Positions 1 through 6,700 of a stretch of 15,219 nucleotides of DNA are shown one piece after another. This stretch comes from an uncultured Collinsella sp. GTDB lineage: Bacteria > Actinomycetota > Coriobacteriia > Coriobacteriales > Coriobacteriaceae. Made by a program: the position numbers and the translations under genes. The first letter of the stretch is position 1; the number at the start of each line of letters is the position of its first letter. Location: positions 1-15,219 of the forward strand of contig UROZ01000040.1 of NCBI GenBank assembly GCA_900549655.1. Reading direction: 5' to 3'. Under the pieces are notes generated by a model. The model was not told the origin of the DNA and made no database searches. It worked only from the letters and a program-made list of their open reading frames with translations.

Positions 1-152
1 AGTCCAGCGATGCCATGACCGCCGACTGGGCCAAGCTGCCCTACGACGTGCTGGCCCGCATTTCCGGCCGCATCGTGGCCGAGGTTCCCGGTGCCAACCG
101 CGTGTGCTACGACATCACGTCCAAGCCGCCCGCGACCATCGAGTGGGAGTAA
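1..152 (+). CDS. guaA: GMP synthase (glutamine-hydrolysing), C-terminal end
   Basis: Only the last 49 codons are in the window; the gene begins outside it. The reading frame that starts at base 3 ends with [13 protein letters not shown] and a TAA stop at 150-152. That is the characteristic C-terminus of GuaA, which converts XMP to GMP with glutamine-derived ammonia in the cytoplasm. This end belongs to the dimerisation domain; segments such as [17 protein letters not shown] and [20 protein letters not shown] match the family closely. The gene is intact at its 3' end. Its last 16 bases recur at 14271-14286, which suggests that an element has inserted here and rebuilt the end of the gene. Recognition is secure from the sequence pattern alone. 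Confidence 0.96.
   Translation, partial: SSDAMTADWAKLPYDVLARISGRIVAEVPGANRVCYDITSKPPATIEWE
136..151 (+). repeat. Left copy of 16-bp direct repeat (candidate attL core)
   Basis: The sequence CCATCGAGTGGGAGTA forms the last codons and part of the stop codon of guaA. An identical copy in the same orientation lies at 14271-14286. A perfect 16-bp match to the guaA tail, placed 14 kb away between island genes and a plausible guaA terminator, is very unlikely by chance. The 3' end of guaA is an established attachment site for genomic islands and conjugative elements. That this is the recombination core is inferred. Confidence 0.7.
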
Positions 153-173
153 CATCCGCACATTATTGTAAGG

Positions 174-239
174 TTCATTTAGTAGCCTGATTTTTCATCC
201 AGTGGCTTCATTTAGACAGGTTTTTCACCTGGTAAACCT
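174..239 (+). repeat. Two imperfect tandem repeats, 33-bp period
   Basis: TTCATTTAG begins at 174 and again at 207, exactly 33 bases apart. In each unit it is followed by a similar stretch: TTTTTCATCC in the first and TTTTTCACCTGG in the second. The pair lies 23 bases after the guaA stop, inside the presumed island end. Such short repeats near an attachment core could be recombinase arm sites, but this is only an inference, and the second unit also contributes to the terminator hairpin. Confidence 0.4.
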
Positions 240-261
240 GCAAGCCACTGGATTTCTTTTT
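197..261 (+). terminator. Rho-independent terminator downstream of guaA
   Basis: ATCCAGTGGCTT (197-208) and AAGCCACTGGAT (242-253) form a perfect 12-bp stem, followed by a T-rich run (TTTCTTTTTTG, 253-263). Inside the long loop is a second small hairpin, CAGGT at 217-221 with ACCTG at 227-231. Lying about 45 bases after guaA, it probably ends the guaA transcript in the present arrangement, even though the sequence belongs to the inserted DNA. Confidence 0.7.
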
Positions 262-543
262 TGCCTCGCAACCCGAATAACGAGCATTTAACGAGCAAAA
301 TCGCAGGTCAATAATGATCGCTTTTGCTCACGTCCGTTCGAAAGCACAATAATGTGCTGAAATTCTGAATCGAACGTCGTGAGATAGAAAATGACGTCAT
401 GGGCGCAAGTTCCCGCCCAAAATTGCGCGATTTTGCGAAATAAGCGACGTCAAGTGTGCGTCAAAGGGAAAACCGCAGGTCGCACGGCGAATAAATCAGA
501 CAATGAAAGGCCAGCGCATAACCGAAGGACGCAAGACGGCACA
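262..543. other. AT-rich intergenic stretch with several inverted repeats
   Basis: No convincing gene is present. Visible structures are: GAGCAAAA (293-300) against TTTTGCTC (322-329); a perfect 16-bp hairpin AGCACA-ataa-TGTGCT (343-358); the palindrome ATGACGTCAT (391-400); and GGGCG (401-405) against CGCCC (414-418). An open frame from 391 runs into the DUF2971 gene, but its first 68 codons are low-complexity and basic, unlike the family, and a good promoter lies inside it. I therefore treat it as untranslated. The density of dyads fits an element end or regulatory region. Confidence 0.45.
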
Positions 544-549
544 TATAAT
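544..549 (+). promoter_or_regulatory. -10 box for the DUF2971 gene
   Basis: This is a perfect TATAAT. The sequence 17 bases upstream (521-526, ACCGAA) is a poor -35 box. Transcription would begin near 556, giving a leader of about 40 bases before the chosen start at 595. This supports the internal start over the far upstream ATG at 391. Confidence 0.5.
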
Positions 550-594
550 ATAGCCAAGAACAATATAAGAACGACCCTCACAAGGACCATGCCG

Positions 595-1653
595 ATGGAC
601 AACGAAAGTTACGAAGAAATCGAAAGGGAGGCCGTACTGGGTTCCAAAAAAAGACGGGAGTTTTGGGACACTCTCTCAAGAGCACGCGGTTTTTTAAAAG
701 AGGTTCGAGATACGGTCTTGCAAGCCCGTCCTCGAGTCAATCGGCTGTGCCGTTTCAGGACGTTTGAACCCGGTTCTCTTGAGCAATTGCGCACGAACAC
801 ACTCTTGTTCTCTTCTCCCCCATATTATGACGATCCTCTCGACACATATTTTTATGTCGACAAAAAGGCTCTCCAAATCCAGTTCAATCTGATTATCGAT
901 GCATTCAGAGGACACCCCCTTAAAGAGATTATCGCTCTGCTTGGCCAATTCGGCATCCCTGACTTCAACAAACTGCGCGATATAATTGGAAGGGCTGAAA
1001 TAGAAGAGCTCCCGTTTCAGTTCGATCAGCTGAACAGTCAAATCGACGATATTAGGCGAATAGTGCAAAACGTCGGATACTCCCTTTGCTTCTGCGATGA
1101 CCCGCTTAACGAGGTGCTGTGGCTGAAATACGCAGATAACCATAAGGGCTTTGTACAGATATACGATGCGAACTGTTCCATAAGATTTCTATGCGGCCAA
1201 AAGAACAGTTGTGGACTCTGCGCGAATGACGATTCCTCTTTGGCCCCTTTCCCTATTTACTACTCGAATGAGGGGTACGATGCAACACGATACGCACTTG
1301 CACTCCTTCTCCTTCGTGAGTTGCCAGCTAATGTGAAAGTATCCTGCCCAGAACTTATCAAATGTCTTAAGGAATCAATTAGGTGGGAGTTCGAAAAGGT
1401 CACGCTTATCAAGCGTAAGCAGCACGAGTACGACTGCGAATGGAGACTTTTATGCAGAGGGTCTGCAGAGGGTAGACCATCGATTCAGATGGTTCCCTCG
1501 TCAGTCGTGTTAGGCCTCCACATGAAAGAATCGGAAAAGCGAAGCGTTGTGGATGCAGCCAAGTCCGCCGGAATAAAAGAAATTTTGCAGGCGCATATTG
1601 ACGAGGGAACTGGCAAGCTTGCAATTCGCTCTTACCAATCAACAGAAGAATAA
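595..1653 (+). CDS. DUF2971-family protein
   Basis: The protein has 352 residues and an unknown biochemical role. The DUF2971 pattern is clear: LCRFRTF near residue 51; LLFSSPPYYDDPLD at 70-83, the family's hallmark; KYADNHKGF at 178-186; and HEYDCEWRLL at 277-286. No signal peptide or membrane segment is seen, so it is probably cytoplasmic. The ATG at 595 was chosen because AAGGA lies 8 bases upstream; the ATG at 589 is too close to that site, and the frame extension to 391 is unlike coding sequence. The gene is markedly richer in A and T than the transporter operon, which suggests separate acquisition. DUF2971 genes are common in accessory and defence-rich regions, and an Abi gene is present in the same island. 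A defence role is possible but not shown. Confidence 0.85.
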   Translation: MDNESYEEIEREAVLGSKKRREFWDTLSRARGFLKEVRDTVLQARPRVNRLCRFRTFEPGSLEQLRTNTLLFSSPPYYDDPLDTYFYVDKKALQIQFNLIIDAFRGHPLKEIIALLGQFGIPDFNKLRDIIGRAEIEELPFQFDQLNSQIDDIRRIVQNVGYSLCFCDDPLNEVLWLKYADNHKGFVQIYDANCSIRFLCGQKNSCGLCANDDSSLAPFPIYYSNEGYDATRYALALLLLRELPANVKVSCPELIKCLKESIRWEFEKVTLIKRKQHEYDCEWRLLCRGSAEGRPSIQMVPSSVVLGLHMKESEKRSVVDAAKSAGIKEILQAHIDEGTGKLAIRSYQSTEE

Positions 1654-1786
1654 GTTAGCCGCTAATCGATTGGTACACCCCAAGGAAGACTGTCTTTCCC
1701 CTTCCCGTTTCTCTTGCTCTGCCATGTTGAAAAAAGATATCGATCGAATTCAAAGAATTCTGTTTCACTATATGGATGTTGCCTAT
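1654..1786. other. Short AT-rich segment ending at a recombination junction
   Basis: This stretch lies between the DUF2971 stop and the truncated DUF3800 gene. An ATG at 1724 opens a plus-strand frame beginning MLKKDIDRIQRILFHYMDVA. It resembles the start of a helical protein but runs into the antisense of DUF3800 and lacks a ribosome binding site, so it may be the stump of a cut gene. Two GAATTC sites (1746-1751, 1755-1760) form a small dyad. Base composition switches from AT-rich to GC-rich close to 1785. Confidence 0.35.
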
Positions 1787-2307
1787 CGTAAGTCGGTCAT
1801 CGAGGTCTTGCGGCGCCGGACGACCCCCTTTGAGAGGACCTTGCCCACTGAGCGGTCGAGCGCTTGCTTGACGATGTCCTGACCGTTGTCGTAATGGACC
1901 TTCACATCGTCGAAGGACTGGAAGAAGTCCAAGTGCTCAACCATGGCGGAGGAGATGTCGCGCCCCATGCGCTCCATTAGCCTTGCCGGGTCTTCGAACT
2001 GGCTGCGGCGGTAGACGAACGTTATATAGGAGATGGGAAGTTTGCGGACGAATGAGGAGAAGTAGGCGAGCATGGCCTTGCGCTGCCCGATGCCGAGAAA
2101 CTCATAATCCATGTGCCCGTTCATGAGGGGCTCGGAGTGGAACGGGATGTTTGGGAGGTCGGCCTTGGCGAGTTTGGCCTCATAGCCCGTGACCGCTTCG
2201 GCGATGCTGTCTGCCTGGTCGTGGAAGACGAGCGTGAGCAGATAGTAGCGAGCCTTGCCGCCGCGGTCTCCGCTCTCGTCGACAAAGATGCTGAGCTCCT
2301 TGGCCAA
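1783..2307 (-). pseudogene. DUF3800 protein, 3'-truncated
   Basis: The 174-residue product opens with KELSIFVDESGD, the acidic N-terminal signature of DUF3800, a family thought to have an RNase H-like fold. It also has the inner HYDNGQDIVKQAL motif and ends KTSMTDLR. Relatives are usually about 50 residues longer and continue with a conserved tyrosine-arginine and a QVAD-type acidic motif. Here the frame stops exactly where that should begin, and no nearby frame restores it. The start is a TTG at 2305-2307 preceded by AGGAG seven bases upstream. A terminator ends only 22 bases before the start codon, so expression would need read-through. A catalytic acidic residue is probably lost and the product is likely inactive. 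The family is frequent in mobile and defence-associated DNA. Confidence 0.72.
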
Positions 2308-2329
2308 TGGGGACTCCTAATGGAATGGA

Positions 2330-2357
2330 TAAAAAAATAGCCGGGGGACTCCCCCGG
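2330..2357 (-). terminator. Rho-independent terminator after the small HTH genes
   Basis: On the minus strand CCGGGGG-AGT-CCCCCGG (2341-2357) is a perfect 7-bp GC stem with a 3-base loop, followed by CTATTTTTTTAT. It begins 15 bases after the stop of the 57-residue HTH gene and ends 22 bases before the DUF3800 start. It therefore either ends the small-gene transcript or acts as an attenuator for DUF3800. The imperfect palindrome GGTAGCTCAATGAGCCACC (2366-2384) lies next to it. Confidence 0.85.
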
Positions 2358-2371
2358 CACTTGGAGGTAGC

Positions 2372-2545
2372 TCAATGAGCCACCAACAACCTTATAGCAT
2401 GCGCTGGCGGTGAGTGCAAGGGGGAGGCGAGCCGGTACATGGCGTCACGGCTGATGCGCAGCATCGCGCGCGCCTCGTCGGCGCCGAATATCGCGTTGGT
2501 CGATGCGATGAGCCTCGCCTGGCTCCTGCTAATGCTCTTGGTCAT
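2372..2545 (-). CDS. Small helix-turn-helix protein, probably truncated (57 aa)
   Basis: An ATG at 2545 opens a 57-residue frame with GAGG six bases upstream. Residues 21-41 (GADEARAMLRISRDAMYRLAS) look like the first half of an excisionase/MerR-type winged helix: a helix that selects the domain, then a recognition helix of the SRDAMYRL kind. The usual second strand pair and C-terminal helix are missing, and the tail SPLHSPPAHAIRLLVAH looks unrelated. It follows the 72-residue Xis-like gene by 78 bases on the same strand and ends 15 bases before a strong terminator, which supports it being part of a real transcript. It may be a decayed duplicate of its neighbour. Function is inferred only. 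Confidence 0.45.
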   Translation of the reverse strand: MTKSISRSQARLIASTNAIFGADEARAMLRISRDAMYRLASPLHSPPAHAIRLLVAH

Positions 2546-2623
2546 GGTCGTCCTCGAGCTCCTTTCGTCTCGAGGCTTTCTCGCATGCCCGGCCGCGGGC
2601 GGCTCCCGGGGCGGTCGCCGCCG

Positions 2624-2842
2624 TCATTTCCTCCCGCTCCTCGACTCGATGTAGGCGTCCACTGACGCCCTCGAAACCAGGAGCTTCCTTCCGAGCCTGT
2701 ACGAGTCGATCTCTCCCGACCAGATGAGGTCGTACGCCTTGCTCCGGCTCGCCCCCATGTACTCCTGCATCTCGATTACCGTCATCCACTCGTCGCGGCT
2801 CCGGTTGCCCTCGGGCGCGGCGCATTTCGTCATGTTCGCCAT
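2624..2842 (-). CDS. Excisionase-like winged helix-turn-helix DNA-binding protein
   Basis: This 72-residue protein is of the HTH_17/excisionase type. The core WMTVIEMQEYMGASRSKAY, then DLIWSGEIDSYRLGRKLLV and a final SRASVDAYIESR helix, give the typical helix-helix-wing order. The basic GRKLLV strand and the SRSKAYDLI recognition helix are in place. The ATG at 2842 is preceded by GGAGG five bases upstream; a TTG at 2854 in the same frame is less likely. Such proteins act as recombination directionality factors or small transcriptional regulators, often next to an integrase gene, but none follows here. It probably forms a short operon with the 57-residue gene downstream. Whether it is a true Xis or just a small regulator cannot be settled from sequence. 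Confidence 0.75.
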   Translation of the reverse strand: MANMTKCAAPEGNRSRDEWMTVIEMQEYMGASRSKAYDLIWSGEIDSYRLGRKLLVSRASVDAYIESRSGRK

Positions 2843-2869
2843 GGCTGCCTCCAATCTTTCCGCGCCATG

Positions 2870-2905
2870 CGTCTGCGCGGTCCCGTGTGCGTTTTCGTCT
2901 GCGCG
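2870..2905. repeat. Direct repeat of CGTCTGCGCG upstream of the Xis-like gene
   Basis: CGTCTGCGCG occurs at 2870-2879 and 2896-2905, 26 bases apart start to start, which places both copies on nearly the same helix face. They lie 28-63 bases upstream of the Xis-like start codon and could be operator or Xis-binding sites. In GC-rich DNA this could be chance. Nothing else gene-like is seen in 2843-3030 apart from two small dyads, ACGGCC-ata-GGCCGT (2992-3006) and CTTAGC-tcgcg-GCTAAG (3011-3027). Confidence 0.3.
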
Positions 2906-3030
2906 ACGATTGAACCGCCTTATGGCGATTTGCGCGCCTGACGGGAGCGGAGACGGGTCGAGGTGGGTCGAGCTGGTCGGGCCTTCACGAAACGGCCATA
3001 GGCCGTGTGCCTTAGCTCGCGGCTAAGTCC

Positions 3031-3062
3031 CTGAAAAGTAAAAGGCGCTCATGCGGGCGCCT
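3031..3062 (-). terminator. Rho-independent terminator ending the uptake operon
   Basis: On the minus strand AGGCGC (complement of 3057-3062) pairs with GCGCCT (3043-3048) across an 8-base loop and is followed by TTTTACTTTT. It is the first U-tract terminator after the DtxR gene at the end of the long minus-strand operon, about 250 bases downstream. Its tail sequence recurs at 12581-12600. Confidence 0.75.
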
Positions 3063-3276
3063 GCCTAGTAGCTGGAATTGTTCGGTTGTGGTCGGAATGC
3101 TTGTCTTCCGCGGTACTGTCGTCCGGGGTCCGGCATCTGTCGTTCGCTTCTTCTGTCGTGTTTGCTGTTGCGTGTTCTGCGAGCGACCTTTCGCGGGCCT
3201 GCCGGCCCGTTGCCCCAGGTGCACCCGGGTAAATGGTACCCATCCGTTGGGGCACGGCCTATTGAAGGAGGTGATT

Positions 3277-3354
3277 GTGCGACAAGGAGATAGACGAGCG
3301 GCAGCTCGTCTATCTCCCGAGATAAGCCGCGAAACGTCTGTAGGAGTCCTCTGA
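3277..3354 (+). CDS. Possible 25-codon peptide behind a perfect Shine-Dalgarno sequence
   Basis: AAGGAGGTGAT (3265-3275) is a full-length complement of the 16S rRNA 3' end and sits five bases before a GTG codon. The frame gives VRQGDRRAAARLSPEISRET and five more residues, ending in TGA. It overlaps the 3' end of the DtxR gene on the other strand and contains a 14-bp stem-loop. There is no recognisable domain and no clear promoter. The ribosome site may be left over from a lost gene. The rest of 3063-3276 shows no gene, only a CGGGCC-tgcc-GGCCCG dyad (3194-3209). Confidence 0.2.
   Translation: MRQGDRRAAARLSPEISRETSVGVL
3286..3317 (-). terminator. 14-bp stem-loop overlapping the DtxR stop codon
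   Basis: GGAGATAGACGAGC (3286-3299) and GCTCGTCTATCTCC (3304-3317) form a perfect 14-bp stem with a 4-base loop. The DtxR-family stop codon (3310-3312) lies inside it. There is no long U tract on the minus strand, only TTGTCG, so it may act as a 3'-end stabiliser or a weak terminator ahead of the better one at 3031-3062. Confidence 0.45.
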
Positions 3355-3720
3355 CAGGCAGTGCTCTATGCGGCAGGCCTCCGCCGAGGCGGTCTCGACG
3401 TCCACGCCCGACTCGACGGGCAGCCGCTCGAAGAAGCGATGACGTTCGAGCGTCGCCGACGCGCCGCGCTCGCCCTCATCTGTAAGGCGCACGTCGTGGC
3501 CGAACATGCGGACGAGGCCGGCAGCGCCGAGGTTCGAGAGCGCCTTGGTGACGCCCGACTTGGTGACACCCATATGCTCCGCGAGGTCGACGTTGCGGCA
3601 GCGCTCGCGCTCGGTGCGGATGGCGAGGATTGCCTCGAGGTAATCCTCAGATGATTCGCGTCTGCTTATCTGCCCGTCAGAACATTGTCGGCATCGGTCC
3701 AGCCGGCGGGGGCGGTCCAC
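3310..3720 (-). CDS. DtxR/MntR-family metal-dependent transcriptional repressor
   Basis: The 136-residue product has an N-terminal winged helix (SSEDYLEAI, then LAEHMGVTKSGVTKALSNLGAAGLV) and a short metal-binding/dimerisation domain with EACRIEH. Its length matches MntR (about 142) and it lacks the SH3-like domain of IdeR/DtxR. Predicted metal ligands are D26, E29, H94, E98, C116, E119 and H120. The Asp is MntR-like while the Cys is DtxR-like, and the ancillary His of DtxR is replaced by Ser. The GTG at 3720 is preferred because AGGAAAG precedes it at good spacing; a GTG at 3747 is also possible. Either start overlaps the 3' end of the transporter gene, indicating translational coupling. As last gene of the operon it probably represses the locus when Fe(II) or Mn(II) is plentiful. 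Confidence 0.88.
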   Translation of the reverse strand: MDRPRRLDRCRQCSDGQISRRESSEDYLEAILAIRTERERCRNVDLAEHMGVTKSGVTKALSNLGAAGLVRMFGHDVRLTDEGERGASATLERHRFFERLPVESGVDVETASAEACRIEHCLSEDSYRRFAAYLGR

Positions 3721-6700
3721 GACGAGCTTTCCTGCTGGAGCCTCCACAACCTCGCGTACAGTCCGTCTTCGGCAAGCAGCGTCTTGTGGCTCCCCTCCTC
3801 CGCCACGCGCCCGTCGTCGAGAACGACGATCTTATCCGCATTGGCGACGGTTCTCAGTCGATGGGCGATGACGACTACCGTTTTGCCTGCGCACAGGGTT
3901 CCGACCGCTCTCTGGATAAGCGTCTCGTTCTCGGGGTCGAGCGAGGCGGTCGCCTCGTCGAGGAGCACCACGGGCGCGTCTTTCAGAAGGGCCCTCGCAA
4001 TGGAGAGGCGCTGACGCTCCCCGCCCGAGAGAGAGGCGCCGTTCTCGCCCAGCATCGTGTCGAACCCCTGGGGAAGCTTCTCGATGAACTCCAGGCAGTG
4101 CGCTGTCCTTGCAGCCTCGGCCACCTCTTCGTCAGAAGCTCCCTCGCGACCGATCCGGATGTTGTTCGCGACCGTGTCGTCGAAAAGGATCACGTCCTGG
4201 AAGACTATGGAGACGTGCGCGAGCCACGATTCCTCGGAGAACCCGGCGATGTCCTTGCCCGAGCAGAGGATCCTGCCGCTGTTCGGCTCCCAGAATTTCG
4301 CCGCCAGCTGGGCGCAGGTCGACTTGCCCGAGCCGCTCGGCCCGACAAGGGCGGTGACTTTTCCTTCCTGCGCGTCGAAGCTGATGCCGTGGAGGACCTC
4401 CTCGTCGCCGTACCCGAACCGGACGTTTTGGAAAGACAGGCTATGGCCGGAGACATCCGCCGGGGCAGAGCCCTTTGCTTCAGGCTCGTCCATGACCGCC
4501 TTGATCCGGGCTGTCTTGGTCGACAGGTTGAGAAGGTTGGGCAGCTGGGACACGAGGGCGAGAATGGGGCTGTACACACGCGAAACGATGAGCAGGAACA
4601 TGAGCAGAACCATGAAGTCAACGCCGCCGGAGGCGAGAAGCATCGCGCCGACGCAGGCGGTCAGCCCGACTCCCGAGCGAAGGATGGCGCTCGCGAGGGA
4701 GACGGAAACGTCGACGGCGAGCTCGACCCGCATCGTCACCCTCTTGAGCTCGAGCATCGCCTGTTCCATGGCGGCGGAGTCCTTGCCCACCGCCCTGCAG
4801 GCCCTTATGTCCTTGATGCCTTCGAGGTAGTCCTGCACGCGAGCCAGCGCATCCAGGCGAACGCGGTTCTGCCTTTCGAAAAGACGCTTCTCGCGGCGAC
4901 GGCTCAAGGCGATGACCGCAGCCGAAAGCGGCAGCGTGACCATCGCGCAGCAGGCGAGCCTCCAATCGAAGAAGGCGAGCATCACGCAGATGACCGCGGT
5001 CGACACGGTTCCCGCGATGAGCTGCGGAAGCGTCGAAGACAGCATGGATTCCTGCGCCGTCACGTCTCCCATGATGCGATCGGCCACGTCGGTCGTGTCC
5101 CGGCGGTTGAAGAAGCTCATGGGCAGCTTCCTCAGATGGTCGGCAAGGCGCAAGCGGATGCTTTCGGACTCGGTGTAGGCGGCCACGTATGTTTTCTTGT
5201 AGTCGTTTCTCGAGGCGATGAAGACCACGATCGCCCCCGCAATTCCCACGGCGAAGATCGACCAGAGCGCGTTCGCGTCGAAGGGCTCGCCCGCAAGGGT
5301 CCCCACAAGAGCCGCGAACGCGGCGACCGTGCAGACGAAGGGGATCATGAGAGCCAGATCGCTCAGAGTGCAGGCAAGGGCGGAGCGCTTGAGGCCGGCA
5401 TAGCCCTGGTCGGTTAGATTGAACGCCCTCTGAAGCCAAGGAACTCTGCCCCTTGACTGCCCGCCGAACGCCTCAGCAGGGCCGCGCTCCTCGACAGAGC
5501 CGCCATGATCCGCATGAACGGCTGATGCTTCGGGAGCTGCGCCCTTGCTTTCGGTCGATGCCGATTCGATCCCCCAATCGAGAGCCTCCGTGTACTGGCC
5601 CCACATCCTCGCATACGCCCCCGATGCGGCGAGGAGCTCTTCGTGGGTGCCCTCCTCGACCTTGCGGCCGCCATCGAGCACGACTATCTTGTCGGCGCCG
5701 ACGACGGTGGAGAGCCGGTGGGCGATCATGATCACGGTCTTGCCCGCCATGATCCTCTCGAACGCCTTCTGGATCAAGTGCTCGTTCTCGGGGTCGGAGA
5801 ACGCGGTCGCCTCGTCGAGCACCACGATGGGCGCGTCCGAGATGATGGACCTGGCGATGGCTATCCGCTGCTTCTCGCCGCCGGACAGGTGGACGCCCTC
5901 GGAGCCCACCACGGTGGCGTAGTCATGGGGAAGCCCGCTTATGAACGCGTCCGCCTGGGCAGCCTTCGCGGCTTCGACCACCTCGTCGTCGGTCGCTCCC
6001 GGACGGCCTCGCCTGATGTTGTCCGCGATGCTCTCGCGGAACAGGTGGGAATCCTGGAACACCAGGCTGAGATTGCCCATCAGCTCGTCTTGGCTCATCT
6101 CGCGGACATCGACGCCGCCGACGAGCACCTGGCCCGAATCGACGTCCCAGAAGCGGGCGACGAGGTTCGCGAGGGTGGATTTGCCGGATCCGCTCGGCCC
6201 GACGACCGCGCATGCTGTGCCGGCGGGGACCTCGAGCGAGACGTCGCGCAAGGCCGGCTCCGCGTCGCCTTCGTAGGAGAAGGTCACGTTCCGCAGGGAC
6301 ACCGAGGCGTCCTTCGGGGTCTTCGGCGCTTCCGGGACGGGAAGCTCCCCGATGCCGAGCACGGAGTCGATGCGGTCGATGTTCGCTTGGGCGAGCATCC
6401 CGTCCTCGCTCACGTAGAGGATCTTCGTGAAGACGCTCGATATCGAATGCACGAACAGGAGGTAGAAGACGAGCGAGAGCACGAACGTCGGCCAGTCCTG
6501 CGCGCCCGGGGCGAGAAGTATGCCGACGGGCAGGACGAACAGGTACGCGTTGTTGAGGACGGCCGTGAAGCCCGGCATGGAGTTCCGGAAGAAGAGCGTT
6601 ACGTCGAGGGAGAGGCCCGTGTAGTCCTTGATCGCGTCCGCGAGCCGCCTGAACGAGCGCGCCGTTTGGCCGAAGGCCTTCACGACGCGCATGCCGCGAA

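Noticed and set aside
296..310. 15-bp inverted repeat shared with 14301-14315 (CAAAATCGCAGGTCA)
   Set aside because: A rough estimate gives a chance of order 0.1-0.2 for some 15-bp match in a window of this size, flanking bases do not match, and the right copy lies outside the candidate island. It is not strong enough to call.
391..594. N-terminal extension of the DUF2971 frame
   Set aside because: It is basic and low-complexity with no family match, and a perfect TATAAT lies inside it at 544-549. The start at 595 has a better-placed ribosome site.
3264..3285. 16S rRNA 3'-end fragment on the minus strand (ATCACCTCCTT)
   Set aside because: Only the 11-base anti-Shine-Dalgarno match is present; neighbouring 16S sequence is absent. 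It is simply the complement of a perfect ribosome site.
3630..5417. Long plus-strand open frame of 595 codons
   Set aside because: It is antisense to the large ABC transporter, whose motifs are unmistakable. Its product is a repetitive Arg/Gly/His/Glu-rich sequence typical of GC-rich shadow frames. The same applies to 5643-7250 and the other frames across the operon.
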